Positions 23,646 to 50,800 of a stretch of 64,000 nucleotides of DNA are shown here, piece by piece. This DNA is from Tigriopus japonicus (taxonomy: Eukaryota; Arthropoda; Copepoda; Harpacticoida; Harpacticidae). The stretch is taken from the NCBI GenBank assembly GCA_010645155.1, contig CM021317.1, forward strand, positions 1,637,077-1,701,076, read 5' to 3'. The notes under the pieces were generated by a model that worked only from the letters and a program-made list of their open reading frames with translations, was not told the DNA's origin and ran no database searches. Position 1 is the stretch's first letter, and every line of letters starts with the position of its first letter. The translations under genes were made by a program, and so were the position numbers.

Positions 23646-25115
23646 CTGTAAATGACCAGTGTCCGAGATCCTAGCAGACTTACGTAAGCAATGGAAGTGG
23701 AACAAATGAATCCATATGGATATGTTATTTTTGAGCGTTTCAAACACAGACTTTATTATTCTTTCTCAGCAAGATCTTAAGAATGTGTTTGTCATGTCTA
23801 AAATAGAGCGCTAAACTAGATAAATGGGAGAAAAACAGCTGCCGAGAAACGAGAATGAAGTTAAGTCTATTTTTAGAGCACATGCTTTTCGTTGTGCGTG
23901 TACTTTCATTTCCACATTTTACGACCATCGCTGTCCCTCCTCATTTCGGATGGAATGGTCCATGTTTGGAAGAAAAATAAAACTGACTTAATTGCATCAA
24001 GCAAAGACGTCATTGCTTTGTCGGGGTTAATTAGAAAATAGAAGCCAAGGATATAGGTTGTTTCACCAATTGCTGAATGATTAAACAGACCCTGAAGAAA
24101 TGACGAAAGTATGTTAGCCAAGATAAGATTTAGGATATTATCCACTGTCAAGACGTTACAGAATGTTTTTATGTTAAAATGAAGTCCACGGAATTGGATG
24201 CCAAAAATGTATCACACATAACAGTATTGTGTATTGGTCGAGGAGGGCTTCCAATAAGTAGATTGTTTCAATTTCAATTCTGGATGTTAAGATTGCGGGA
24301 TCTTTTTTTGAGGTCGAGACCCTTTTTGCGTTTTTGGACAAAATCTCTGCTTATTGAGCTTTTATTGTAGCCATTAACAAAATTGCGATTAAAAAGTCAA
24401 CTGCAAAGATTAATGGCTCGCAAAAAGGCTTGTAAAACGCAATGGACGTGAGAGAGATGAAAATTGACATTTAAAATTCATATAAATTTGATGTTTACAG
24501 CCACCCTGTGTCAGATTATTTTGTAGGAAGTTGAGACTTCATTGCAAAATTAGGCTCCCTCAAACTCAAAAAGAAAATGCCGGATTAGGATCAAGAATGA
24601 TTTGGAAACGGTAGTGTTTCAAGCCTTGATCTTATTTTGCTTTTTCTGAATTAGGTTTGAAAATCCAACTCAGCAACATTGGCTCTCAAACCGGTTTAAA
24701 ATTTATGAGAACAAACATTTCAAGATGGATTTCGGAGATTTAACAAAACATCTTATTGATTACTACCCACGAATCTAATCTCTTATTTCATAGTCCGAAA
24801 CAAATCGATTAAATGATGAAAGGTAAGCTTTCTCAATTTGGAAAGATTGTCTCGTTATCTTGTCTCTTTAGTACAAACAAACATAACTTCAAATTGAATG
24901 AGACACTGAACATTTAACACCATCGGAACCATGATTTTCTTCGATGATGGAAATTATCAAAAATTTGGTTGATTGAAATAAAAATGGCAATTTTCATCGA
25001 TCAATTGTCCATCTAGTGTTTGATTGTTCACTAGTTTGTCTAGGTCCATTTTTAGAAAACCCATTGAAAATACATTATTGTATGGCGGGAAAAGCCACGA
25101 ATATTTGTTGATAAT
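23646..25115. other. Intergenic sequence with nothing identifiable
   Basis: Both strands were read. Open frames are short (up to 81 codons), without recognisable motifs and with chance-like composition. Confidence 0.5.
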
Positions 25116-25837
25116 AGGCCACATGTTAACGCACCTAATTCAAAAGCCAGAATATACCAAAATCAAGTTAGATTAACCAGCCTCAAGTAGATACTTGTGA
25201 CAACTCCTGTGTTTGAAACGCAGCAGCTGGGGAGAGTATATATTCGACCAAGAACTATTGAATTTCTATGGACTGGGAGGCTAACGAGAGGAATAATGAT
25301 TTCCAGTAGGAACAGTTCAATTACGTCCTTCTGCTCCAAATGAGACCTTGCCTATGTTGACATAAATACAGATTTCAATTTCAACTCAATCGAATGTCGG
25401 AGTCAAAAGTTATGCTCACTCAAAGTTCAGTGCAAATCCTAATGAGAATAAATGTATGTGTCCTTTTCTGGTAATTGCTTTACCACAAAAGGGCAAGTTC
25501 ATTCATTCTATGCTCTCTTGAGTATATAACATTGAGAAGGCATAACTCTTCACTCTGGCTCTGAGCTGAAATTTGAAAAACGTAGTCTACTGCATACAAA
25601 CCAGGCCTTATTTGGAGAAGAGCGCAAATGGTTCGTTTCAACTGGAAATTATAATTCTCATTGCTAGCCTCCCACTTCATGATTTCCGTGCTTCTTGGCT
25701 ACATTTTTCTGATCGGGGTACAATGAAGAAATGTTTAGGCACGGATCTCGAAAATTACCTAACGACCAACGAATGCTAATTCAACTTGATTTTGCTATAC
25801 TTGCACTTTTAAATTAAGTGCATTAACATGTGGCCTT
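25116..25837. mobile_element. MITE with long terminal inverted repeats, interrupted by a foldback element
   Basis: The left end (AGGCCACATGTTAACGCACC TAATTCAAAA) and right end (TTAAGTGCATTAACATGTGG CCT) are the ends of the same element seen intact at 55578-55784. The left part also carries the internal CAACTCCTGTGTTTGAAACG and GCTGGGGAGAGTATATATTC blocks. Between them sits the foldback MITE at 25253-25680. The right end stops 33 bases from the FOXJ2/3 stop codon, so the composite lies in or against that gene's 3' UTR. Confidence 0.75.
25253..25680. mobile_element. Foldback MITE, copy 2, nested in another MITE
   Basis: It is homologous over its length to 9503-9930, sharing AACGAGAGGAAT, CAATCGAATGTCGGAGTCAA, CAAAAGTTATGCTCACTCAA and CACAAAAGGGCAAGTT. 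Its insertion divides the 25116-25837 MITE. Confidence 0.75.
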
Positions 25838-25870
25838 TACAGGAAGATCCGAGGAATTTACGTAACAAAA

Positions 25871-39135
<13,265 letters not shown>

Positions 39136-41898
39136 GGCTGTTGTATGTAGATTATAACAATCCTCAAGGTTGAAAATGGATTCCAGTCTAAGGTTAAGCC
39201 ACCCCAAAAGAGTGACTGATCTACCTGAATGGACCGTCCTTTCTAGACGTGTCACTTTCCTGGGCCTCAAGAGTGTCCCTCCAAATCCAATGGTCATCAA
39301 TTGACCCTGAATCCAGCTGAGCAGCACGCACTAATTCGACGTTGGACTTGGTCGTCGGTGGCCTTTTAGTGTTGAGTGTACTGTAAGCTGCTTCTCATTA
39401 CCCAATGATATCTATGGCCCTGAAAATGAGGCATACGGTTTGGGTGGTGGATGGTGGGCCATTCGACCCAACCAATGGACGAGCACCCTCATACGGGGCG
39501 AGTGGAGAAAAGAAAGGTCCTATCGATTAAAAACGCTTCATTCGTCTTCGCGGATATAGGATTCGGCAAGTTCAATAATGGAGCTCTGAAACAAGGGACT
39601 TGGCGCACTTTGCAAATCGTTTACGGTGACTTTTATATGATTCATTATTATTTATTAGGTACAGTAGATGAGTTCAAAAAAATGCGTGTTCAAAAACTTT
39701 TAAAACACTGATGAATTGTGAAGCCTCTGCCACTTTTTTCAAAAATCTCAATCCTTACAATTGCAATTCCTTTTAATCCATAATAGAATTACAAACAATT
39801 TCAGGTCGATTACGTACTTTTCTTCTTGCGTCCAACAAATCTATCGGTAATATTTGAAACATTGATTCCACATAATATGTGACAAGTCTTGGGCTTCCCA
39901 GATACCTTCAGTAAAGCATTGAAGGAACGTGAAAAGATACTTGCTAGTTAAAAAAGTTTAAAAGAAAATTTCCGTGTTGAGCCATCGCTCAGGGACCCAC
40001 TTATGACGTTTTCTAGTTGAGATGTTTTCGGCATTGTCAATTTTTTGCATGAAAACACCGCTTTTTGTTGATTGCGTTGGGATAAATACAGAGAGCAAAT
40101 TCTATTAAAAATCAACTCAAAGCTTACCAAAATGACGCAACATCTGTCAAGTTGTGCATTCCGTTTTATATGTTGCCATTAGTTTTTCCATCATTCTCGG
40201 ACATAGTTGAACGATGATTGCCGAGTCTCTAGCTTCTTTGATGCGGCAATGACAGTTGCATATTTGAGCATTTCTTTTTCATTCATTTTAAAAGCACACA
40301 CATTTCTTTTGAAAAGGTGACATTAAACTTGAGTTAATTATTTTACCAATAGCAAGCTGCTAAGTTGCTTTTGTAACATTAAACAAAAGACTCCAGGTTA
40401 GAAATGCACTGGCCAGATATTTAGAGTTCCCCCCTCTCTTTCCTTATTGTAGTACAATGTACTTAAAATGTAGGACTTGGCTTGTTAAACACCATACTAC
40501 GTCAAACTAGAGGGCTAACAGAGAAATGCCATTCCAGTTCAGTCAGTGCACATTTGCTTCGAGCATACAGTATTTCATCCATCTAGCAGCAAGGGCGCCA
40601 TGTGACTTGATCAGTCATGCAGTGCTCGTGTTTGAGCAAAACATTTGAATTAACGATTTTGCCCCTGACTCCCTGAAATTGCAAATACCGGTTTTGAATC
40701 TTAAAACTAAATGTGCCCAATGTCAAATCCCATTGCACACACAGTGCTAGCTAGGTGAGAGGCAAAGAATTTCGGAATGTCGTTTCTTTGTTAGCCCTCT
40801 CCGCGAAACTAGGTATTGATGAAAAAACCAAGCTGTCCAATTGAAAGTGGCCTTTGGGAGCAGCTTGGAGTTTGCACTCCATGCAAGCTACCTTTGTCAT
40901 TGTAGCCTATTGAAAATGTTGAATGAACATCTGATTCTGTAAAATTCACCTCGAAGAGAATTCAATGTGCCGCTGTCCACATGATTGGGCCTTCGACCTA
41001 CTTACTTTTCGTACATCAGTTTCATAAAAAATGTGTCCTTGTTTCTAAAGCTCGGGTTCTTCGGTGTGCGTGTGTGATCGTTTGGGTCTTTACACCAAAT
41101 TCTTGCGAGAAGGCTTTGTAAATATCCTGATTTTTTTTTGTAACCGACACAACAGCATTTGTCATTCCCGGTTCATTTAGTCGTATATTACGTGCAAACG
41201 TCTGGAAGTATTTTTTTTGTCTCAATTCAAGGTCAGTATTTTTCGACAGAATCCAAAGTACGTTAGAACTCCTCGAAAATACACTTTTTCTGTCGGAAAG
41301 TTCGCAAAACAAACTTTTAATCAGCATGTAGAAAAAACACAAAATAACTCTCATACTCTAATTTCCTATGTTTTAATGTTTATTTCACGGGACTTCATGG
41401 CACATCAGTTATTAAGATTTTGAAGGGGCAGTTAGGATTAAATCACAGATTGACACTAGATTGTAGATTCCTAGTGGTGATGTCGACATTCTTGTCAGGG
41501 TGCATTGCTCACACGTCCCAATCAAGAACTTATATAAAGCAAAAGTCGAATATTTTGCCCAGAATAGGGGTCGTTCCAACTAGTTGGAATATTATATAGA
41601 TAGCACCTCAAGGATTCGTTTGGGTATGATGAGATTAAAGAGAAGTGGACTTGGATTAAAAGCTAAAACTGTCATTGCATTTCCTCGCTCGGAGCCTTTG
41701 ATCTGCACTCGACCCCCAGATCTATGAATGATGAATGTACACAATGCCCGAGAGTGGGAAGTTTGAATCCGACATACATGTTAGACAGGTAGTTTGGGGT
41801 TATGCATAGTGGGGGTGACTTAGAATGTGAGTGATGGGCTGGGAGGGTCGAGTTTTCAATTATTCAATTCTTGGAAAGTCTTTGAGTCAGTAGTAGTA
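39136..41898. other. Region between FOXJ2/3 start and integrin stop
   Basis: It should hold the FOXJ2/3 promoter and 5' UTR on its left side and the integrin 3' UTR on its right. The minus frame continues open upstream of the FOXJ ATG for about 60 codons without conservation signs, so I read it as UTR. No promoter element or polyadenylation signal could be assigned with confidence. Confidence 0.5.
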
Positions 41899-44800
41899 TT
41901 AATGATATCCGTTGCGATTGAGTGGTTGCTTCTCCGGGGAGTCGGTGGGGCGTTTTCTCTTAAAGAAGCCGCACTGAAACAAATCAAAAGGATTACGTCG
42001 AATGTTTCACAACCAATTACTAACGATGTCACTCACTCTCCAGAGACAGAAAATGATCAGAGCGAGAAGGAGGAGACCACCCAAGGCGGCCAGTAGCCAC
42101 ACCCACCAAGGAATGGAACCCTCGGCAAGTTCACTGGGAAACACCTCTGTCGTCACTTGATGGGTCTGGAACGAAAATTTAAGGTTGAGTGAGTATGCTA
42201 CATTTGTTACGTTGTAGATATTGCTCATACTTGGTAATCCATTCGAGTAACGTCCGCTTGATGAGGAAGGCGGGTAATTCTAGTGACTAGTTTGGACGAA
42301 ATTTGAACTTTGTCCGCATAATTCTGGAAAGTTCAAGTTGTAATGAATCATTATGACCCTCACTTTATTAAGTAAGTGACACTTTACCTTTATTTGAGTC
42401 TCTGTGAAAAGACGGGCTCTGATTTTGAAAAGAACGCTGTCGTCCTTGAGAAGGGGTCCAATTGTGCAACGCATCAACGTGCAACGACCAGGAACGCACC
42501 CGTTGATCTCATTTTCGAAATCTTCATTCTCGAACTGACGCTTTACTCTAAAAAATGTGTGGATTGGTAAGATTTTAACCTCCTTCAAAAGTGTTTGCTT
42601 CTTACCGAGTTCGTTTGTTCAATCCAGCCACAAGTTGGCTTTCAAACCCAGGCTCAATGTTGCTTGGTGCTACCTTGGCCTCAACTTGGCTTAGATGAGA
42701 GCGAGCTTGGTTTTCCAGCCTTCGCTTGATCTGTTCCAATTCACTACGATCATAAGTATCCCCAGCTACAGTCTTGGACCATGAGGCCCAAGATGAGCTT
42801 TTCCTCACCATGGTTCCGTCTGGTTGCCGAATCCAACCGGTGGAGTTTGTACCATGATCACCATCTTCAATATTTCTTCCACCATAACCTGCACCTTGAC
42901 CTTGGACTTCATTGTGGACCTGATTTTGGCGGTTTAAGCGATTGATCTCTTCTTGACTGAGATCCACACCACCCTGATAGGATGATTCAGACGACCAAGC
43001 TGATGTTCTTCTCACGTAGGTGCCATTGTCCAACAGGACCCAACCTGAGTCGTTTGAACCACTCAAAGATCCACCATCAATTTGGTTGTCAATGGCATTG
43101 CCCTCACCAATATGACCTGATCTAAAGTAAGTTCCACTTTGGTCTAGGGAGCCTCGGGTATTGCCTTGACGAGCTCCTTGTGACCCTCCTTGCTGATATG
43201 TGCCACTGCCTCTGTAGGATTGCCCTCGCGAACTTCCATGGGATCTTTGGAAACCTGATTGACTTTGTCCTTGGCTCAATCCTCTGTATTCGCCTTCATT
43301 GGCAACTGCCCCAAATCTACCTGTTGGACCGCGATAACTGGTTCCAGTGCCATCCCGAGATTTCGCCTCGGCATATGTGCCTTCAACAATCGTAGGTTGC
43401 CCACCGGGATTGAATGGTCCAGTGCCGTCATATCCACTACTTCCTTCACTGTAATCGCTTCCCCCAGCAGAAAATGATTGTGAACCACCTTGGTTAAGTT
43501 GCGAACCACCAGAATTCGATTCATAGGAAGTTCTTCCACCACCAGTAACAGTATTTGATGATCCACCAACAAAAGAGGCAGCCACAGTTGATTCCTTCCA
43601 TTCCCATTGATTTTTTTCTTCTGACCACACCCATTTTCCTTGTGCTGCAGCTTCAGCTGCACCTGATGATGAAGAACCTGAGGACGAGGTTTCTGGTGAT
43701 GTTATGCCACTACTTCCAGAAACTGTTCCAGAGTTAAAGTTAGAACTGAAGGAGTTTCCTGTTTGGGACGAGCCGCTGGATCCTTGATAAGATCCTCTTG
43801 ATTGAGATCCATCTTGGTATGAACCACCAGATCCTCCACTCTGATAAGTTGAACCTTGATAGGAGCCATCCACATTGCTTTGATATCGGGTATTGTCAAC
43901 CTGATATCGTGTTTCACCCCCAGTAGCTGAGAACACGGCTCCTCCGGCCTCTTTTTCAAGTTCAGATTTTCTCATGGTCCCGTGGTAGTCACCGGGACCA
44001 CGAGCAGCATTGAAAATGGTATTGGTACTATCTCCTCCAATTTGAGAACTGGAACCTCCTCCTAGTTGGGTTTCGGATCCACTTTGACCATATGCTGAGC
44101 CATAAGAGGATCCGGATCTTTGAGAAGAGTCTCCGTAACCTGCTTGATTGTTCACATTGGATCCCCCAATGGCTCCTCTCGACGACTCGCTTGACCAAGA
44201 CGACCAATTTGATTGTGTCTTCTTATAAGACCCATCTGGTTGGAGAACCCATCCACTGTCATCAGAGCCAGAGTCTCTGGAACCCCCTCGACCTCCAATG
44301 TTTATATCATTGCCTCCTACGCCACTTCCGCTCCGGCCGTCATAAATTCTGATGTAGGTTCCATTGTCTAGTAATTTCCATCCAGAGTAGGAGACTGTTC
44401 CTCTACTTGAACCCCCTGCTGCAGATGAGGATTGGCCGACACCCCCATATGAGCCGGTTTCTTCCACTCGCTGTCCTCCACGGACTCCACTGCCTCTTGA
44501 ACTACTGTACTCGTTTTCGTACCGTCGCTCATAATCATAAGAGTTACGAGATCCCCCGGCATTCCATGTAGAGCTTCCAACAGATCCTGCACTTGTCGAA
44601 AGAATGCCTCCTTCATTGGCTGACAATTTGGTTTCTTCGGCACCTTCAGCGACGATACTGCTCCCCTCGTTGTTACCAGAATATTGAATGGTATTTCCAA
44701 ATTGAGTTCCTTGACCGTAGCCTCCACTTTGAGCTCCTGAAGTTTCCACAGAGCCTCCATACACTCCACCAGCAGCCCCAGATGCAACACTACCTCTGCC

Positions 44801-47800
44801 TGCGTTGCCACTTGATGCAGAATATTTTGACTCATATGTGTAAGAGGTTTCTCCGCCTAATCCTCCTCCTGCAGATCCATAGCTGGAACCCTGCCTTGAG
44901 CCTCCCAAATTGGAACTTGATCCCGAATATTCGTAGGAATATCCACCTGAACCTCCCGAGCTCTGACGGCCTCCTCCAGATGCAGAGTATGAAGAAGATG
45001 ACGAAGATGAATAACCACCAGCATTTCCTGCTCCCAATTTGGCTCCACTTCCACTGACATAGGACGAGCTGGAACGGCTAAAACCCGCTCCAGCAGCACC
45101 AGCTTGAGCTGCTGCGTAGCCTCGAGAACCAATGGTCTAAAATGCATGGAAACATTTTTATACGAATTTGAGACCATGCTATCTTTACTCCTAAAATCAA
45201 TTTGCTTACCTTGACGTAAAGAGGATTGATGTTGTCAATAGATTGGCATTTGGCCTTGCTCTTATCGTAGTCCACATTCAAAAGATACAAGAGGTGGTCA
45301 CCGTTGTCATTGAAGCTTGGCCATAAGATGAACACCTCAGCTTCTTGAATAGTGGATGGTCCTCGGTTCTTCACATCATAGACATGAAACACTTCTTCAC
45401 CAAGCTCATCCTCAAAGTAATATTTGTCTGGAATCTCTTGGGAGATGTTGTATTCCACTTGACCAGGTTTTGAAGTTCCAGTGACTCGCCAATCCGTCGA
45501 AACTGTCACTGGGATTCGAATGAGCCGTCGGTTATCCTTTTGAAGAGAAAACACCCGGAAATTGTAGGGTCTCATTATGAAAACACACGTCAAAAAATTG
45601 ACATTTTCTCACCTGGTTGTCAGAACCATTTTCTGGATTGGACGAGTTGACAGCCATTTCGAAGTCGTACTCATTCAAAAGTTGGTCTTGATTTTCGTCA
45701 TCCATTGGTTGAAGATAGACGTTCAGAGTCAACTGTAAAGAATGTACGTTAGAAAAAGGAAATGTGTGTCAATTGATAGGTGATCTTACTTCAGAATTTG
45801 CCGGTAAAGGATTTCCAATCTCACATTTGAGAGTTCGATTGTTCTGACTCGTTGGAGGAGAGCACAAGGGTGTCAACTCGCTCGAGTTAGTGTTAATATA
45901 ATTGATTCCACGTGGAATTTGTAAGTAATACATGGCATTGAAGGCATCTTCACCGGTGTTGGTGATCTGCGTTGTGATTTCCAGCTTCTCATCGCTTCCA
46001 ATCACATACGCTCCCATGCTAAAAGACAACCAGCCGGTCAATAATCGCGTTTGAAGACGGTTTTCTCTTTCCACTTACTGAGAGGCTTCCAATGAGAGAT
46101 TGGGTATGCAGAGATTGTCTGCACCACAGTCCTTCTGAATTGAAATACTGTCCATAGCCATCTTTTCAAATTGGCCCAAGACTGGAGTAAGGGAGCCAGA
46201 ACTTCCAAAGCCAATTTGGCTTGTCTTGAGCGAGTATCGAACTTGGGCATCCAAAGTGGTCAGTTTGTCACTGATTGGCGCAGCCGTAAGATAGACGGTG
46301 AAACTGTCTTTGAACAACTGATTCTTGCGAATATTGACAGTCTTATTCCGAGAGCTGAAGCCTTCTTGATTGAGGAAGAACATCCGCTTGGCGTGATCTT
46401 TCTTTACATCCAACATGTATTGAAGGTCCAAATCTGGATTCATGGATATGAATTCGTTAGACATAGGGATTTTTAACTGTCAATTAGGTGTTCTAGATAT
46501 TTTCTACTAGATTGAACAACCTCCCTCTGTCAAGCCTTTCTGGTGCATTGCAGGTGTTCTGGACAATGCATTGATAAATGACTTGGTTTAAGGGCAGAAG
46601 GGGAATTTTCCCTCAATTTCAACTGGCCAACAAGCCGCGCAAGAATTACTTGATGATCATTAACGAGGGGCGTTATTTTTCAAATAGGTTGGTCTGTTTC
46701 ATTTCGTTTCTGGCCTGATCACAGACTGTTAGTTTGTCACATACTTTCAAGGCTGTTCCCTGGTTTTTAATATTGAACTTTTGAAAAAGCCATCGTAATT
46801 AACAAGCCAAAAATGATTGCTAACCATCAACTTTGGCGAGCTTTCTTGTTTTTTTGCATTTGATTTAGCGCTATATATGTGTTTAAGATTCGGCAAAAAG
46901 AGTATGTCATATTTCGGATACGCATACTCTTTCAAGTGGACCCAACACTTTTTCCCCCTTTCTGTGTTCATTTTTCTTTTTAAGTTCAAGTGACTTCCTC
47001 AAATTCAACAAAAAATGACACAAAAGCATAAAAATGCCCACACTACATATTGGTCTGTCAAACTTACCAATGCTTTGCGGAACACCTTCTCCATCGTAAC
47101 GCATCGTGACCTCCACATCCACACATGGAACTCGCGTTTGTCCATCTCTAAGGGTGCATTTCTTGCGTTCCAAATCGATCTGTTTACTGGCTTTCAAAAA
47201 GATCACCTACAAAAAAATCATGTTAAAAACCATAGAGTCTGACATAAATTTGAATTCAAATGGACACATACCTTGGAATCGAGATGAACCACTGGGGCAG
47301 ATCTGAGATAAACCGCATTGCTGGAATCGTACGCTCCCACCAAGAGATCAGGGTATTTGTTCTGATCCAGATCCATACCAGCGGAAATGGACCATCCAAA
47401 GGTTCTAATTGTTGAGCTAATATCTGCTGCGTGGATGACCTTAAAGCAATAATGTCGTAATGAGCCTTTGTCTTGTAATCTTTATTCTGTTTGGATGAAC
47501 AAATACCTGTGCATATTTGCCGAGGATTCCATCTTCTGATCCCAGGAATATGTAAATGGCTCCTCTATGATCGGCTCCATCATATGGAGCACCCACAATG
47601 AGATCCTCTATTCCTTTGGGATTGGACCGAGTGATGCCATCCAAGTTTAGATTACCGGCACAAGCCACAGACAATCCAAATCTGGCCTTATGGTTTTCCC
47701 CATCCAGCGTGTCAAATTTCTTAAACTTGTGCTACAAACCAAATTAACTCTCGATAAGTTCCACATTTGGGACCCAAAATGTTTTAGTTGTACCTGAGAA

Positions 47801-50800
47801 TCTTGATAAACGACATACACCCGACCGGTCTCGTATTTTCCCATGATTTCATAGTTTGTCCACATGGGCGATCCAATGATGAGGTCATCGAGCCCATCTC
47901 CATTTAGATCTCCAGCTGCCACCGAATATCCAAAGTATGCTCCGATTTGATCTCCAGTCAGATTGTACAGATTGGTCAAATTGGAGTTGTAGATGAGAAT
48001 CTATAGAAAGGAGAACTCGGTGGATGGAGTGATTGTCCATAAGATTGGCTTTAATTGATCAAGATTGAATGTCCTACCTTGCCAGTTAAACTGGCTCCTC
48101 GAGGCATCCCTACAGCTACATCGGCATTGTCACCATCTCCATTGAACTCGCCGGTGGTGACCGAATAGCCCAGATAAGAATCGTCATCGTTGGGCGATCC
48201 TTCGCCCGTTTTATGTTGAGCAGCCAAATGGGCCAAATTCTGGGAGAACACTTGCCCTAAAGAAGAATTACCGAGATCTTTAAGCATCTGTGCCGCCAAT
48301 ATTGGAAGTCAAATGGAGAGAACCCAGTGTTTCAGGGTTAGAATTAGCTCCAATTAGGCGAAACCTCTTTAGTCAAGGATGTTGGGGATACAAAAAAATG
48401 AATAACTTCCATAGATTACATAGAGCCAAAGAACAGAAAGTGTTGCTGAAGATATGAGTGGAGTTAAGAACGAATGCCCATACCTGTTCCTGGTTTGCCG
48501 CCGCGTCTTCGGAAAATGTGTGAATCAGTGGTGTTAAGTGAAAACACTTGGCCTGTAATCAAGTGATTAGTCATCACAGAGTCGACAAGTTATTTGATTA
48601 GAACCAGGTTTTAAGACAACGCCAAAACAACCATGCTTGAGGGTGTCATTTTATTTTGCCTTGAACTCACCTTGCCAATACCAAGAACCCGGTGCTCCCA
48701 CGAACATTTGCTCCCCATTCTGAAAAAGACGGGATAACCCTTATTCTAGGGGCAATAGCCATTGTACTCGAAACCGCTCATCCTCATCAAAGCCGAAATG
48801 TAACCTACTTTCCCCCAGCCCTTTCTGAAGTTCTCATGTGTCAAGGGTTTTAGTTTGACATTTTGTATATGACTTACTTCCGCGACTGCTCCTCCAATTC
48901 CAGCTTGACAGGATCCCTGACGGTGGTAACCCCATTTTCCTGGAACGACAGGTCACAAAGTGAGTGAAAAGGGAAAATCCACTGAAATGGAACGTAAATT
49001 GGAAAACCCCAAAGACAAAAATAGTAGGATGAGACATTCAGAGGAAGGCAATCAGTACAAATAGCACAAAGGATGTGTCATGCTTTCGTGTCCAAAATAT
49101 GTTGAAGGAGGAGAAGAATGGCGAGGTTTCAAAATTCCCCCTCTGCGCGACATCGTTGACGACTGGAACGGAACGGAACATGCAAAACATCGAGAAAGTT
49201 GGACCCCCAGAAAGTATATGTAAATAGTAGACATGTATCAATATCGAAGCTACGAGATTTTCCCAGATATTGTTCACACTACATGACATGGACCACTGAC
49301 ATCGAAACAAGTAAACATTTGTCGACTTGCTTGCTTACCCACTAAAACATTTTCTCCATTGGCATTTTTCTGAACCACATCACCTGAGCGAAACAGTGAA
49401 ATCATTAATATTTTGCCACCCTTTCTTTATTAAGTACTAATATGGCTCATGTGTTTGTGTTTACAGTGAAAAGCAACGAAACGTTTTCTTTGACAAAAGG
49501 CTCAGAAATCTGAGACGCCGAAATTAAAATTACAAGAGGCTTGTTTGGAAACATCTAGACTACCACAAGAAAAGCTTACAGTGGTCACGCTGAGAATTCT
49601 GTCCCGGTGAATTGCCTTGCCATCGGGAGTAATCGCAAACAACATAGAGAATCTCACTAGAATTGTGAATGGACTCCAAGCGAGTGAATTCTGAGTTTTG
49701 AACGTCAGATATCTTAAAGCTTGAAACGTCCTTTTCTGTGCTGTTGAAATAACTGCCTGGAATTGAAGCAGAGCCAAAGATACATACATTACTTTGTCAA
49801 ATATGGATCACCCTCAGCCTGGTTTCATGGTGGGGGTGTGCAAATATGATTTGAGGTGCGATTGAATATTGCCCGAGTATTTTTCATAATTCTATCTTTT
49901 TGCTTCTCTCCTCCTTCCACATGACACATCCTATGTGTGTGTGTATCTCTTCAAGATGGCACAATGCAAAGAATGGTTTTTAGATGGTTCTGTTTAGGTA
50001 AAGATTGAATTTTAAGTCAGGTTAGTTCTAGTGATTTAGAAAGGGTCGTTTAAAAAAACTGGTCAGTTTTCATGAAAGAAAAGATGAATGAGTTGTTTAG
50101 GTTGCTTTTTACATATGGTTTTAAGGGTTTTTAATGCATTGTTAGCCATAGATTTATGCCTTCCGTTCTTGGACATTTTAGAGAGGGGGGAGACATATCG
50201 TTTTTTTCTTGGTAATACAACGAGATATGGTGTGTGCCCAATAAACAGTTTTGAACGGTCAAATATGACACTCGAAATCCATTGGAGGCGAAAACAACAA
50301 CAAAAGGATGGGCAGGGTGGAAGTTCAGCAAAAAGGAATAGGAACAAGGTCAAGGATGTCCAAGGTCAAGAGAGGATGTTTTGTTTAAGGCAGGCATTGT
50401 TTAGTCTGGATCAGTGAGGAAGAATCCATTCCGAGGGTTGATTGTTTGATGGAAGAGGATCAGTTCTGTGTGTGACGATGCGAATTTGAAGCGCCCGATT
50501 GGTCTGACTGGTTTGGGCTAGCTGGACTGACAAACTTTTTGAAAAGAGGATCACATGCAGGGATTTGAGGTCCAGGCAAAAACAAAAATCGAGGATGGGC
50601 TTTAGGAAGTGTGGAACTAAGCTAAGCAAAAAGCTTGCTCATTATCTAATCAAACATCAGCGAGACATTGGACAAATATGGTCTTCTGTTGTATCATACA
50701 ACCTCGAGAGCCTCTTTGTGAAGAATTCTAATTCAAACATCCTTTGGCATAATTGAAGGGTTTCGAATCATCTCGCTTTTGTATCTGAGGCTATTTTGTG

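Noticed and set aside
43276..45057. Several long open frames overlapping the integrin insert exon on both strands (up to 155 codons)
   Set aside because: They are shadows of a compositionally biased 2.5 kb coding exon. The Gly/Ser frame alone joins the integrin in phase at both ends.
46434..46475. An upstream acceptor (TTGACAG at about 46475) for the integrin thigh exon
   Set aside because: Using it breaks phase with the preceding exon. The acceptor ATGAATCCAG at 46434 restores phase and gives the family-typical SIDLDLQYMLD junction.
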